From positions 1 to 64,000 of the forward strand of contig NZ_BAXB01000015.1 in the NCBI RefSeq assembly GCF_000698145.1: a stretch of DNA of 64,000 nucleotides, in the 5' to 3' direction. The translations under genes and the position numbers were made by a program. The DNA comes from Geomicrobium sp. JCM 19039 (GTDB lineage Bacteria; Bacillota; Bacilli; Bacillales; Marinococcaceae). The notes under the pieces were generated by a model that had not been told where the DNA came from, made no database searches, and saw only the letters and a list, made by a program, of their open reading frames with translations. Of this stretch, positions 1 through 11,188 are shown in pieces (within the stretch, counting starts at the first letter, position 1; the number at the start of each line of letters is the position of its first letter).

Positions 1-1608
<1,608 letters not shown>

Positions 1609-1611
1609 CTA

Positions 1612-1639
1612 TTGTGTATGCAACAAGTGTAGAAAACGT
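1612..1639 (-). promoter_or_regulatory. Candidate SigK promoter of the collagen-like gene
   Basis: On the minus strand an AC dinucleotide (1639-1638) is followed after 17 bases by CATACACAA (1620-1612), close to the SigK pattern AC-N16/17-CATANNNTA with one mismatch. It sits about 15 bases before the ribosome site. A late mother-cell promoter is what a spore surface protein would need. This is a pattern match only. Confidence 0.4.
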
Positions 1640-1665
1640 TAGAAAAGTCCATTATATTACCGATG

Positions 1666-1694
1666 TTGACAATCATCACTAACGTACATATACT
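1666..1694 (+). promoter_or_regulatory. Sigma-A promoter for leader peptide and ABC-F gene
   Basis: TTGACA (1666-1671), a 17-base spacer and TATACT (1689-1694) give a near-consensus vegetative promoter. The transcript would start near 1701, some 30 bases before a leader-peptide ribosome site and about 235 bases before the ABC-F start codon. Confidence 0.7.
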
Positions 1695-1729
1695 GGAACT
1701 AATTCTACGAAAAGGAGGAAAGTTATATT

Positions 1730-1771
1730 ATGTTTTTACCCAGACTACGTTTCCCAACATTGAACAAGTAA
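1730..1771 (+). CDS. 13-residue leader peptide of ABC-F gene (putative attenuator)
   Basis: ATG at 1730 follows an AAAGGAGG site at 1711-1718 and encodes MFLPRLRFPTLNK before TAA. It is the first open frame of the transcript from the 1666 promoter and precedes an antibiotic-resistance type ABC-F gene by 165 bases. Genes of the Vga/Vmlr group are commonly controlled by ribosome stalling on such short leaders, which prevents an attenuator hairpin from forming. Between leader and gene there are a TCCGC/GCGGA pairing (near 1795 and 1854) before T-rich DNA at 1858-1883, and a 6-bp stem at 1902-1917. The attenuator structure itself is not clear-cut. An overlapping frame from 1663 to 1848 has no such ribosome site. 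Confidence 0.5.
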   Translation: MFLPRLRFPTLNK

Positions 1772-1901
1772 TTGAATGGTTCAATGACTCTGCACTCCGC
1801 AGGGTAAATGGGATAAGTCTGTCATTTTATAACTTCTTCTATCGATGAGTTGGGCGGATTTTTCTGCTCTTCTCTTTTTTTTTGTACAGACTTTCTTCTC
1901 A

Positions 1902-1917
1902 CTCTGACGGATCAGAG
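1902..1917 (+). promoter_or_regulatory. Hairpin just upstream of ABC-F ribosome site
   Basis: CTCTGA-CGGA-TCAGAG forms a perfect 6-bp stem with a 4-base loop, ending a few bases before the GGGAGGAAG ribosome site of the ABC-F gene. It may be part of a leader-peptide controlled switch that hides or frees the ribosome site. Confidence 0.4.
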
Positions 1918-1936
1918 CAAACGGGAGGAAGAGAGA

Positions 1937-3376
1937 ATGGAAAAAGTAACGATTGAATTAGAAAACATCCAAATGTCGTATTTGGATCGTGTTGTACTTG
2001 ATATACAAAAGCTGTCTGTCCATCAGTTTAATCGGATTGGCATCGTCGGAAACAATGGAAGTGGCAAAAGCACACTCTTGAAGTTAATGAGTCGCGAAGT
2101 TACACCAAGCAGGGGAAAAGTAATTAGTCATACAGACGCTAGTGTATTCCCTCAATTGGACAGTGAAAGAAATGCGGTGGCAGATGCTGAATGGCTCGGT
2201 CGATTATCTGTCCCTAATCACGACCAACTTAGCGGTGGAGAAGAGACGAGAAGAAAGCTCGCTCAAACATTCTCGGTCTACAAAGAGGTGTTGCTTTTGG
2301 ATGAACCAACAACACATTTGGACTGTGAAGGTGTGCGCTTTGTCATTGATGAATTGAAGTACTACTATGGTGCTTTCGTTTTGGTTAGCCATGACCGTGA
2401 CGTATTAGATGAGTTGGTTACAAAGATATGGGAAGTCGATCAGGGGCGAGTGACGGTCTATAGCGGCAATTACTCGGATTACAAACAACAGAAAGAGCTG
2501 GAGAACAAACAGCAAGCCAATCAATATGATAAATATTTAAAAGATAAGGAACGACTTCAAAAATCAGCACAAGAAAAAATGAGAAAAGCGAGTGATGTTA
2601 CAAAGGGAAGTAAAGGCACGCCAAACGCCAATCGCATGTTTATGACAAAAGAAAAAGGAAGCAGTCAAAAGGCGATGGCGAAAGCTGCAAAAGCAATTGA
2701 ACAGCGAATGGATCAATTAGAAGAAGTCCAAGCTCCAGAACAAGCACAACACATTCGCTTTCATAGTCCCGAAGTGTTGGAATTACACAACAAGATCCCC
2801 ATTATGGCAGACCGAGCAACCATTCGAGCAGGAAATCGAACCCTAGTAAAGGATGTTAGTTTTCAACTACCGCTAGGAAAGACAATTGCGTTTACCGGTG
2901 CCAATGGTGCGGGGAAGTCAACGCTTTTGCACCATATTGCAAACGATCAAGCTGGCGTGACATTGTCACCGAAAGTCATAATCGGCCGGTACGAGCAGAT
3001 GGCTTATCAGTTTCAGAGTTCCGAAACAGTCATTGATTGGATGCGAAATCAATCAGATTACGTAGAACCACAAATTCGTGCAGTGTTGTCCTCAATGGGT
3101 TTTCAAGGGAATGATATACAGAAATCAGTCAATCAACTTAGTGGTGGAGAAGCCATTCGTCTTGTTTTGAGTGAACGATTTTTAGGTAGCTATAATGTGC
3201 TCATCTTAGATGAACCAACGACTTTTCTTGATGTGCAAAGCATTGAAGCGCTCGAAGAAATGATCGCTAAATACAAGGGAACTGTTCTTATTGTGTCTCA
3301 TGACAAGCGATTTTTAGAGGGTGTTTCGGACCTGATCTATGAGATTAAAGATGGTAGATTAACACGAACAAAGTAG
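1937..3376 (+). CDS. ABC-F ATPase, Vga/VmlR-type ribosome protection protein
   Basis: 479 residues with two ABC ATPase modules and no membrane segment. Module one has Walker A GNNGSGKST, signature LSGGEE and Walker B LLLDEPTTH; module two has GANGAGKST, LSGGEA and LILDEPTTFLD. A charged linker rich in Lys and Gln lies between them, as in ABC-F proteins, which bind the ribosomal E site and dislodge antibiotics. The N-terminus resembles the Vga/Msr/VmlR group (lincosamide, streptogramin A, pleuromutilin resistance), but the protein is shorter than B. subtilis VmlR. The ATG at 1937 is chosen because GGAGGAAG precedes it; the frame is open further upstream. The leader peptide and promoter upstream suggest drug-inducible control. 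Confidence 0.8.
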   Translation: MEKVTIELENIQMSYLDRVVLDIQKLSVHQFNRIGIVGNNGSGKSTLLKLMSREVTPSRGKVISHTDASVFPQLDSERNAVADAEWLGRLSVPNHDQLSGGEETRRKLAQTFSVYKEVLLLDEPTTHLDCEGVRFVIDELKYYYGAFVLVSHDRDVLDELVTKIWEVDQGRVTVYSGNYSDYKQQKELENKQQANQYDKYLKDKERLQKSAQEKMRKASDVTKGSKGTPNANRMFMTKEKGSSQKAMAKAAKAIEQRMDQLEEVQAPEQAQHIRFHSPEVLELHNKIPIMADRATIRAGNRTLVKDVSFQLPLGKTIAFTGANGAGKSTLLHHIANDQAGVTLSPKVIIGRYEQMAYQFQSSETVIDWMRNQSDYVEPQIRAVLSSMGFQGNDIQKSVNQLSGGEAIRLVLSERFLGSYNVLILDEPTTFLDVQSIEALEEMIAKYKGTVLIVSHDKRFLEGVSDLIYEIKDGRLTRTK

Positions 3377-3385
3377 AGAAAGTTA

Positions 3386-3414
3386 GAGCCTCTTGTTGTT
3401 AAAGCAAGAGGCTC
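3386..3414 (+). terminator. Perfect 10-bp hairpin after ABC-F gene
   Basis: GAGCCTCTTG pairs with CAAGAGGCTC around a 9-base loop, 10 bases after the ABC-F stop codon. No T-run follows on the plus strand, so it may be a weak terminator or an RNA-stabilising end. Confidence 0.5.
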
Positions 3415-3511
3415 CTTAAGGAAAAAAGGCCCAAAGCAAATCTATAGCTTTTACCGATTTCAGTTAATTCTATTAAATGAGATAATAATAAAAATGCAGA
3501 GGGGTGAACCT

Positions 3512-5280
3512 ATGAAAAAATTCTATTATTTATGTGGTGCTGCTGCGCTATTTTTATCAAGCCCGTCGTTGTCGTTGTCTGCTGAAAATGGAAATGTTCC
3601 AGAGGCCAATGATGAGAAGTCTCGTATTTTGCTTGTAGAGAATGAGGTAGATGATCAAGCAATGTCTACACAAGAAAGTCGTGGAACTTACACCGATCAA
3701 GCCTTGAACTTTATCCAGTCAAATCAAGATGTGCTCGGTATTGCAGAGCCTGATCAGGAATTAGAATTAATTGAAGAAACCGAAGACGAACACGGCATGA
3801 CGCATATTCGCTACCAGCAAGTCGTAAATGGTGTTCCCGTTGAAGGACATCAATTACTCGTTCATTTCAACGCCGATGGCACAATGAGTAGTGTAAATGG
3901 CAATTACCATGAGGCGCAATCGGCCGTATCAACGAGTGCTGTTCATCTGTCTACAGAAGATGCGGTCAATGAGGCAAAACATCATGTAGATGCTCCTGAC
4001 CACCTTGAATATAAACCTACAGTAGAATTGATCATGTATCCAATGGGGGATGAACTTGTTACCGTATATAAAGTAAACATAAACTTCATGGGCGAGGAGC
4101 CAGGGGATTGGCATGTGTTTGTGAACGCAGAAAATGGAGAGATCGTTGATCGTTACAATACGATTGGTCATCTCGCCGAAGACGCAGGCCTAGAAGTGGA
4201 AGACATATCACCTGCCCCTGTAGAAGAAAATCCGCTCATGCAAATCCGACAGCTTCCAGAAGACATTGACCGAAGTGATTTTGGGCCTATGCACGGGTCC
4301 GGTTTTGGTGTGCTCGGCGATTATCGAGTACTAAATATGGCGTATAAGATTTCTGACATTCCTCAAGGTACATTTAAGCTGTATGATTGGACGCGGCCGG
4401 ACTTTGAGGGCATTTACACATATGATATGAAGAACCAATTTCCTTCTAGTGGCTTCGGGCTGCCGGGAGACCCATTTACAAACGATACCGCAGGGTTTAA
4501 TTCAAGTTACGATGCACCGGGGGTGGACGCACATTACAACTCTTTGAGGGTGTATGAATATTATCTAGAAGAGCACGGTCGGAATTCTCTAGACGATGAA
4601 GGAGCACCCTCATTTCAACGGCCAATTACGGGGATAACTTCAATAACGCATTTTGGAATGGTAGACAGATGGCCTATGGGAATGGAGATGGACAGCAATT
4701 CATTCCATTATCAGCAGGGCTAGATGTTGCCGCTCATGAAATTACACATGGCGTCATTACGAACACCGCCAACTTGATGTATCGTTTTGAGTCTGGCGCA
4801 GTCAACGAATCCATCGCCGATATTTTCGGGGTATTAGTGGATGACTCCAGCTGGGATATTGGCGATGATATTATCGGGGAAGCGTGGCTTGCTGAGGGTA
4901 GAACAGCGCTTAGAAGCTTAGAAGAACCAGGGAAATTCCCAGTTAACGATGCGTACGTTGAGTATGGGAATGGTTCAGGAGTCTTCCCTGCACACATGGA
5001 TGAATTCTATGATATGCCCATTCAGGTTGATAATGGAGGTGTGCACGTCAACTCATCCATCATTAATCATGCAGCATTTCTCATCGGCGATGATATCGGA
5101 CGTGAAGCATTAGGAAATATCGTATACCGAGCACTCACCGTTTACCTTACACCAATTTCAAACTTCGACGATACCCGATTCGCATTTGTGCAATCAGCAG
5201 TCGACCTTTACGGTGAAGGAAGTGAGGAAGCAACATCAACTAGAAACGGCTTCGACGGTGTTGGGATTTACGAGGAATAA
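3512..5280 (+). CDS. Secreted M4 (thermolysin-like) neutral metalloprotease, frameshifted
   Basis: Extracellular zinc protease. A lysine start and hydrophobic stretch (signal peptide, residues 1-27) are followed by an FTP/PepSY-type propeptide and the M4 catalytic domain. The zinc site is visible as HEITH in the second part, with the distal glutamate in NESIAD, and the C-terminal helical domain ends in NGFDGVGI. Start 3512 is preferred over the ATG at 3494 because AGAGGGG lies between them. The frame breaks near 4618-4624: AATTACGGGGAT continues the family sequence one frame over, consistent with loss of one G in CGGCC. Restored length is about 589 residues, normal for the family. A strong terminator follows. 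Confidence 0.85.
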
Positions 5281-5297
5281 CTAAGTTCAGAAGTGAT

Positions 5298-5334
5298 AAA
5301 AAACCGGCTCAAGTCATACTCGAGCCGGTTTTTT
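5298..5334 (+). terminator. Terminator after M4 protease
   Basis: AACCGGCTC pairs with GAGCCGGTT around a short loop, flanked by an A-run and a T-run (TTTTTT), 18 bases after the protease stop. It can act in both directions. Confidence 0.85.
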
Positions 5335-5443
5335 AATTTGCCTTACAATGATTAAATATGTGGTAAGCATACAGTGTCATAGATAACGATAATGGGAACG
5401 GAAGTACGAAGCAAGATGTCTCAATAAAGAGATGGATCATGAT

Positions 5444-5915
5444 ATGAGAAAGAGTATAATAATCGTCACTTTAACAATCGCAAGTATCTTGTTGGCCGTC
5501 TTTATTTTAAGAGAAAATCCTGTAACAACGATAGGGGGGAGAGATTAACGAGGAAGAACTCATTGAAATTGCCTACATATACGTACAGGATGAGTCGGGT
5601 GAGATGAGGTACACGTACATTACTGACGAATCTAGCATTCGTCAGTTTAGTGATGAATTATTTGGAATTTCTATTACAAAAACAAATACGTCTATAGATG
5701 AATCCAATATTCAATATTGGGTTGAAGTCCATTCCAAAGTTGAAGAATTATTTACGTTATCGTTGACTAGTAATGCTCTGAAAATAAGTGATCCTAACTT
5801 GCAGAATGAGCTTACGAGTATTTCAACCACCTATTATGAGTTAGCAAATTTGGAGGATATTGATATTATCAACAACATGGAACTTGACCAAAGGGACTTG
5901 AATAATGAATTTTAA
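5444..5915 (+). CDS. Hypothetical membrane-anchored or secreted protein, frameshifted
   Basis: ATG at 5444 opens a frame with a charged start and one hydrophobic segment (residues 4-21), then stops after an unusual G6 run (5534-5539). One frame over, the sequence continues without interruption to 5915 with an acidic, soluble-looking domain rich in Glu, Ile and Thr. Removing one G from the run joins the two into 156 residues. I do not recognise the family. It is probably a signal-anchored small extracytoplasmic protein. An in-frame ATG at 5432 is an alternative start. Ribosome site is weak. Confidence 0.5.
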
Positions 5916-6528
5916 AATCCATCAACTCAGTCTCAATTCATAGTGCAAGTGCAAATTAAAAGAATTCTAATAAGCGAAAGAACAACAAAAGGAAGAGTAA
6001 TTTGTATATGTCGAGTGTTGGAATTATCTGGTTTGCCGTGTTCTTGCTCAATTTTCACTACATGCAGATAATCGTATTCCAGAACACCTCACTCTTCTAG
6101 GCTCTATACAGCTACTCCAATCGTCACAAAAACTGATTTTTGAGGCAGTTCGTTGAGCGAAATTAATCATTCATGAGCTTGATTGTCACTTAAACCTTGC
6201 CAGTCATGACAATAAGAAATATATGAAACATTTGGCGGCGTAAAGTGCTCCGAGTGAGGGACGAACTGTCACATAAATAAATCATTGATAATGACCACGA
6301 AGCGTACAGTTCACGTCTCTATAAAAATGGCTGAAATCCATAAGCTTTTCATATTAAATTATGCCATCCACTTTTAGAAATATCTGCGGACACGGCAGTT
6401 CTCATAGCAAAATTCATAACGAGCAATTGTCACCGAGACAAGTTCCACATATCAACTGATTAGTAATATAGACGCTTACGCTATGTATTCCTGTTAGTTT
6501 TCATGTTTTTGGTAAACCCTATGGTGAA
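5916..6528. other. Gene-free stretch
   Basis: About 610 bases with no frame that looks coding on either strand, no clear terminator and no recognised repeat. Short stop-interrupted stretches suggest decayed sequence, but I could not assign it to any family. Confidence 0.5.
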
Positions 6529-6549
6529 ATGCGCATAGGAGGTTACATA

Positions 6550-8103
6550 ATGAAAATGAAAGATCTGGATTGGACGGTCTTTGGGATTAGCGGTGGCTTG
6601 TTGCTCGTTTTTTTAATCGCTTCCATGATTGACGCTGGAGCTGTCGGGCAATTTGTGGATGCTTCGTTTGCCTGGTCTTCCAAGTATTTTGGGGCCTATT
6701 GGCAAGTGTTTATGGTGCTGACGTTTATGATAACGCTCATTATGAGTTTTACAGAACTTGGGACGGTTCGCTTAGGAAAGTTACCTCGGCCGAATATTTC
6801 ACGGTTTAAGTGGCTTGCGATGCTTATGACGACGCTCCTTGCCGGTGGGGGTGTGTTTTGGGCAGCGGCTGAGCCGATGTACCATTATCTAGACGTCCCC
6901 CCTGTGTTTCTGGGTGATGATGCAACCGCTTCGGCAGTACATGCGGGGCTATCGCAAGGCTATTTACATTGGGGATTTCTAGCGTGGACGATGATCGGGA
7001 CATTAGGTGTTGTTGTGCTCATGTATGCAAAAGACAAAGGACAACCCCTTAAACCTCGTACCCTTTTGTACCCGCTTCTCGGTGAGCGTGTGATGAATAA
7101 AAGTGTAATTGGAGCGACAGCGGATATTGTCTCAATACTCGCTGCATGTGCAGGAACGATTGGACCAATCGGGTTTCTTGGTTTACAAGCTGGATATGGG
7201 TTAAATGCCATATTTGGCTTTCCAGATACGTTTGCCGTGCAAGTGAGCATGATTTTTGTGCTCGTTGGAATTGCGACGATTTCTGCGGCAACGGGAATTC
7301 ATAAAGGGATTCAGTGGCTGAGTCGCTTTAATATTATATTTACGGTATTTCTAGCGGTACTCATCTTATTGCTCGGTCCGGCGATGTTCATTGTGGATCA
7401 ATTCATTAGCGCATATGGATCGTACTTAATGAACTTTTTCCCGATGAGTTTTTATCGGGGCGATGAAGAGTGGTTATCGGGTTGGACGATCTTCTTTTGG
7501 GGATGGTTTATCGGTTATGGGCCGATTATGGCTATCTTTATAAGTCGAATTTCAGACGGAAGAACGGTCCGGGAACTGTTTTTGTCTGTTGCTTTTATTG
7601 CTCCCCTCGTGACGAATTTCTGGTTTACAGTTGTTGGGGGAACAGGATTATTTTATGAAATCAACACCCCTGGTTCAGTTAGTGACATTCTCTTTGAAGG
7701 CGGTCTACCCGCATCGATTTTTGCGATTGTACAACAACTGCCTCTTGCGACATTGTTTGCGATTGCGTTTATCCTCGTAACGTGTGTATTTGTGGCCACA
7801 ACAGCAGATACAATTTCATATTCAATCGGTATGATTATTAGTGGTCAACAAACTCCTCCTAGAATGGTTCGGATGTTTTGGTCCATTATCTTCGGTGCGG
7901 TTGCCGCTGTATTGTTGTATATCGGTGAAGGGACGATTGACGCGTTGCAGTCGTTTATCGTTGTGACAGCGGTGCCCGTATTTTTGCTCATGCTCCCGAC
8001 ATTATGGTTGGCTCCCCGGGTGACGATGCAAATGTTGGCAGAAGCGAAAGCGACTCGTAAAGATGAACGCCAACACGATGAGGAAAACTTCACAGATTTG
8101 TGA
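6550..8103 (+). CDS. BCCT family osmolyte/betaine-choline-carnitine transporter
   Basis: 517 residues with about twelve hydrophobic segments. The tryptophan-rich signature region WGWFIGYGPIMAIFISRISD and the earlier GGGVFWAAAEPMYHY stretch are typical of the betaine/carnitine/choline transporter family, sodium- or proton-driven carriers for compatible solutes in the plasma membrane. The signature differs from the common OpuD form at several aromatic positions, so the substrate is open. ATG at 6550 is chosen because ATAGGAGG stands 7 bases before it; the ATG at 6529 lies before that site. It appears to be a single-gene unit; HtpX follows after 69 bases. Confidence 0.85.
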   Translation: MKMKDLDWTVFGISGGLLLVFLIASMIDAGAVGQFVDASFAWSSKYFGAYWQVFMVLTFMITLIMSFTELGTVRLGKLPRPNISRFKWLAMLMTTLLAGGGVFWAAAEPMYHYLDVPPVFLGDDATASAVHAGLSQGYLHWGFLAWTMIGTLGVVVLMYAKDKGQPLKPRTLLYPLLGERVMNKSVIGATADIVSILAACAGTIGPIGFLGLQAGYGLNAIFGFPDTFAVQVSMIFVLVGIATISAATGIHKGIQWLSRFNIIFTVFLAVLILLLGPAMFIVDQFISAYGSYLMNFFPMSFYRGDEEWLSGWTIFFWGWFIGYGPIMAIFISRISDGRTVRELFLSVAFIAPLVTNFWFTVVGGTGLFYEINTPGSVSDILFEGGLPASIFAIVQQLPLATLFAIAFILVTCVFVATTADTISYSIGMIISGQQTPPRMVRMFWSIIFGAVAAVLLYIGEGTIDALQSFIVVTAVPVFLLMLPTLWLAPRVTMQMLAEAKATRKDERQHDEENFTDL

Positions 8104-8172
8104 AACCCATGCTCCTCCGCAAACGTAAAACATGCTATCATATAGGAATAGAATAGATACGGAGGTGGGGAA

Positions 8173-9075
8173 ATGGGGAAAAGAGTCTTTCTTTTTATAC
8201 TGACGAACATCTTGGTTATGACGACCATATTTATCGTCTGGTCCATTATATCAAGAGTCTTTGATATTCATTTATACTCGAGTGACGGCATGTTGCAATT
8301 GTTACCACTCGCTATATTTAGTTTGATGTTTGGTTTTGGTGGTGCTTTTATTTCCTTAGCAATGTCTCGTTGGATTGCGAAGAAGATGATGAAAGTGCGT
8401 GTGCTCGACCCGAATGGTAACTTGAATCAATATGAGCGTAGTGTAGTGGAGAAAGTCCATCGTTTGTCACGTGCAGCCGGTCTTGCTCATATGCCGGAAG
8501 TGGGAATCTATCACTCTAAAGAAGTGAATGCTTTTGCAACAGGGCCATCGAAAAAGCGCTCTCTCGTTGCGGTCTCTACAGGTCTTTTAGAGTCTATGGA
8601 TGATGATGCGGTTGAAGGCGTCATCGCTCACGAGGTTGCTCACGTTTCAAACGGGGACATGGTCACGATGACGCTTCTCCAAGGAATTGTGAATGCGATT
8701 GTTATCTTTGCAGCGCGTGTCGTAGCGTTTGTTGCCGCTCAGTTCGTCCGTCAAGAATTACAATGGATCGTTAACTTTGTCATGATCCTTGTGTTACAAA
8801 TTTTGTTCTCGATCCTTGGAAGCCTTGTCGTGAACGCTTTCTCTCGTTATCGAGAGTATCATGCAGACAACGGCGGTGCTGACCTTGCAGGCAAGGACAA
8901 AATGATTCACGCATTGCAATCACTTCAACGTTATGCAGAACGTGCAACCGTTCAGGATCACCGTGATGATTCTGCTGTACAAACGATGAAAATTAACGGT
9001 AATGGCGGCATGATGCGTTTGTTCTCAACGCACCCTGCACTTAGCGACCGAATAGCAAGACTAGAGCAGAAATAG
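8173..9075 (+). CDS. htpX: HtpX-type membrane zinc metalloprotease (M48)
   Basis: 300 residues, membrane protease of the M48 family involved in quality control of membrane proteins. Two hydrophobic segments at the N-terminus precede the zinc motif HEVAH near residue 159, followed by two more hydrophobic segments and the third-ligand region with [18 protein letters not shown] precedes the ATG at good spacing. Length matches the family. A terminator follows immediately, so it is a single-gene unit. Confidence 0.9.
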   Translation: MGKRVFLFILTNILVMTTIFIVWSIISRVFDIHLYSSDGMLQLLPLAIFSLMFGFGGAFISLAMSRWIAKKMMKVRVLDPNGNLNQYERSVVEKVHRLSRAAGLAHMPEVGIYHSKEVNAFATGPSKKRSLVAVSTGLLESMDDDAVEGVIAHEVAHVSNGDMVTMTLLQGIVNAIVIFAARVVAFVAAQFVRQELQWIVNFVMILVLQILFSILGSLVVNAFSRYREYHADNGGADLAGKDKMIHALQSLQRYAERATVQDHRDDSAVQTMKINGNGGMMRLFSTHPALSDRIARLEQK

Positions 9076-9086
9076 TTATTTATTTG

Positions 9087-9118
9087 AGCTAGACCGTATA
9101 ACACGGTTTAGCTTTTTT
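9087..9118 (+). terminator. Terminator after htpX
   Basis: AGCTAGACCGT pairs with ACGGTTTAGCT around a 5-base loop and is followed by a T6 run, 12 bases after the htpX stop. Confidence 0.85.
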
Positions 9119-9202
9119 AATTGTCTAAGGAAGAAAAAATTCAGATGAAACTTGGCACTGTTACTGCGTTGTATATCGTGTATAATAAAGACAAAATATA
9201 AT

Positions 9203-9219
9203 CTGTCGACAGACGACAG
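9203..9219. promoter_or_regulatory. Candidate operator before tartrate/malate dehydrogenase
   Basis: CTGTCG-ACAGA-CGACAG is an inverted repeat, and its left part, CTGTCGACAG, is itself a perfect palindrome. It lies just after two TATAAT-like boxes (9181 and 9197) and before the ribosome site of the dehydrogenase, where a repressor would block transcription. The regulator is unknown. Confidence 0.4.
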
Positions 9220-9238
9220 AAATCTGGAGGGCACATCT

Positions 9239-10294
9239 ATGAAAAGTTGGAAAATTGCAAGCATACCAGGCGATGGTGTAGGAAAAGAGGTTGTCCCAGC
9301 CGCAGAACGAGTGCTTCACGCCATGGCGGAAGTGCATGACGGTTTCCAATTTGAATTCACGTCATTCCCGTGGAGTTGTGAGTATTATTTGGAGCATGGT
9401 GTGATGATGCCGGAGGATGGGCTTGATACGTTGGCGTCTTTTGATAGCATCTTTTTAGGTGCTGTTGGAAACGAAAACCTTGTTCCGGATCATGTATCTT
9501 TGTGGGGTTTATTAATAAAGATTCGCCGCGAGTTCGAACAAGTGATAAATATGCGCCCTGCGAAAGTGCTCCCTGGCGTTCGTTCTCCATTGGCCAACCC
9601 GAAGGAATTTGATTTTGTTGTCGTTCGTGAAAATAGTGAAGGAGAATACAGCTCGAGTGGAGGAAGAACAGGTCGGGGCGAAGATGAGATCGCCATTCAA
9701 AATGCAGTGTTCACGAGAAAAGGTACGGAGCGTGCCATGCGATTCGCTTTTGAACAAGCGAATAAGAGAGGCAGCCATGTAACGAGTGCAACGAAGTCAA
9801 ACGGCATTATTCACAGTATGCCGTTTTGGGATGATGTGTTTAACGATGTGAAAACGGATTTCCCGAAGGTAACGACGGACTCGCAACACATTGACGCTCT
9901 AGCTGCTTTTCTCGTTACAAAGCCTGAAACACTAGATGTGGTTGTTGCTTCAAACCTTTTTGGGGACATTCTTACCGACATCGGTGCTGGCATTATGGGG
10001 AGCATTGGCGTCGCTCCAGCAGCAAACTTAAATGTGAATGGAAAATACCCATCGATGTTTGAACCTGTTCACGGATCAGCCCCGGACATTGTCGGACAAG
10101 GAATTGCCAACCCGATCGGACAAATCTGGACTGCGAAAATGATGTTGGACCATCTTGGAGAAGAAGCGTCTGCAACGAAGATTTTAGATGCGATTGAACA
10201 TGTGACTCGTGAACAAATTGTCACCCCTGACCTAGGTGGTACGGCAACGACAGAAGAAGTTACCGAAGCAATTATAAAACAATTAAAGAGGTGA
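9239..10294 (+). CDS. Tartrate/D-malate dehydrogenase, isocitrate/isopropylmalate dehydrogenase family
   Basis: 351 residues. NAD-dependent beta-decarboxylating dehydrogenase that oxidises the hydroxyl group of D-malate, tartrate or a similar 2-hydroxy diacid. Family marks include IPGDGVGKEV near the start, the MRPAK arginine region, ENSEGEY, the catalytic lysine in ATKSNG, the metal site SNLFGDILTD and the NAD loop EPVHGSAPDI. The ENSEGEYSS sequence is the form seen in tartrate/D-malate enzymes rather than LeuB. ATG at 9239 follows CTGGAGGG. The next gene starts 3 bases after the stop, so the two are probably co-transcribed under the palindrome at 9203. Confidence 0.85.
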   Translation: MKSWKIASIPGDGVGKEVVPAAERVLHAMAEVHDGFQFEFTSFPWSCEYYLEHGVMMPEDGLDTLASFDSIFLGAVGNENLVPDHVSLWGLLIKIRREFEQVINMRPAKVLPGVRSPLANPKEFDFVVVRENSEGEYSSSGGRTGRGEDEIAIQNAVFTRKGTERAMRFAFEQANKRGSHVTSATKSNGIIHSMPFWDDVFNDVKTDFPKVTTDSQHIDALAAFLVTKPETLDVVVASNLFGDILTDIGAGIMGSIGVAPAANLNVNGKYPSMFEPVHGSAPDIVGQGIANPIGQIWTAKMMLDHLGEEASATKILDAIEHVTREQIVTPDLGGTATTEEVTEAIIKQLKR

Positions 10295-10297
10295 CCT

Positions 10298-11146
10298 ATG
10301 GCAGAGCTAACGGTTGGAGGCATACGCATTCACTTTACAGATGACGCCCAGACTGAAAAGCCGGTGTGTGTATTGTTGCATGGATTTCCGCAAAGCTCGT
10401 TAACGTGGAGGTATGTCACTCCGTATTTGGCTAATCATTACCGTGTGATTATGGTTGATTTAAGAGGGTACGGAAAGTCGGACAAACCGGTTCAGGAAGA
10501 ACTGTACACAAATGAAATTATGGCCAATGATGTTGTGGAAGTGCTCGATCATTTGGACATTCATCAAGCACTAGTCGTAGGTCATGACCGCGGAGCAAGG
10601 GTCGCGAGAAGGCTCGCTTACGAAAAGCCAACACTCGTGAAGAAATTAGTGCTCATCGATATTTTGCCTGTAGAGTATGTGTATCAATTGTCTGCAGAAG
10701 AAGCAGCAAAGAAATATTGGCATTGGGTATTTCAAGTCGTTCCAGATTTACCAGAGACCTTAATTGAAGGCAAGGAAGAAGCGTTTCTTACTTATTTATT
10801 GGACCGTGGAGACGGCTTGTATGAACGGTTAAAGGCGGATGGTTCATTTAATGAGTACTTGCGTGACTTTCAACAGCCAGGTGCTGTAAAAGCGGCACTG
10901 AACGACTATCGCGCGACGTACCGCACAGATCTAGTGTTCTATAAAAAAGGCGTGGACAAACTTCCCCAAGATACATTGTTGTTATGGGGAGAGAACGGCA
11001 ACCTCGCTGGATTACCTGTCATTGACGTATGGAAACAAACCGTTGCTCGTGTCGAAGGTGTAGAAATTAAAGATTGTGGACATTATGTACCTGAAGAAAA
11101 ACCAAAAGAAGTAGCGGAGTACATTCTTCAATTCGATGAATTATGA
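10298..11146 (+). CDS. Alpha/beta hydrolase, fluoroacetate/haloacetate dehalogenase-like
   Basis: 282 residues of the alpha/beta hydrolase fold. The nucleophile elbow reads GHDRG, with aspartate in place of serine, which marks the dehalogenase/epoxide hydrolase branch. The oxyanion loop HGFPQ, the YWHWVF segment in the cap and the final histidine in DCGHYVPEE are close to the arrangement in fluoroacetate dehalogenases. The family cleaves C-F or C-Cl bonds of haloacetates, releasing glycolate, although many homologues have unknown substrates. It follows the dehydrogenase by 3 bases, suggesting a joint pathway in which the hydroxy acid product is oxidised; that link is inference. Confidence 0.75.
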   Translation: MAELTVGGIRIHFTDDAQTEKPVCVLLHGFPQSSLTWRYVTPYLANHYRVIMVDLRGYGKSDKPVQEELYTNEIMANDVVEVLDHLDIHQALVVGHDRGARVARRLAYEKPTLVKKLVLIDILPVEYVYQLSAEEAAKKYWHWVFQVVPDLPETLIEGKEEAFLTYLLDRGDGLYERLKADGSFNEYLRDFQQPGAVKAALNDYRATYRTDLVFYKKGVDKLPQDTLLLWGENGNLAGLPVIDVWKQTVARVEGVEIKDCGHYVPEEKPKEVAEYILQFDEL

Positions 11147-11155
11147 CATGACAAG

Positions 11156-11188
11156 CCGACCCAGATACAAGTCTGGATCGGTTTTTTT
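11156..11188 (+). terminator. Terminator between hydrolase and LysR gene
   Basis: CCGACCCAGA pairs with TCTGGATCGG around a 6-base loop, followed by T7. It ends the dehydrogenase-hydrolase unit and overlaps the end of the convergent LysR gene. Confidence 0.8.

Noticed and set aside
1663..1848. 61-codon frame upstream of the ABC-F gene
   Set aside because: It overlaps the promoter, has no ribosome site, and the 13-codon leader in another frame does.
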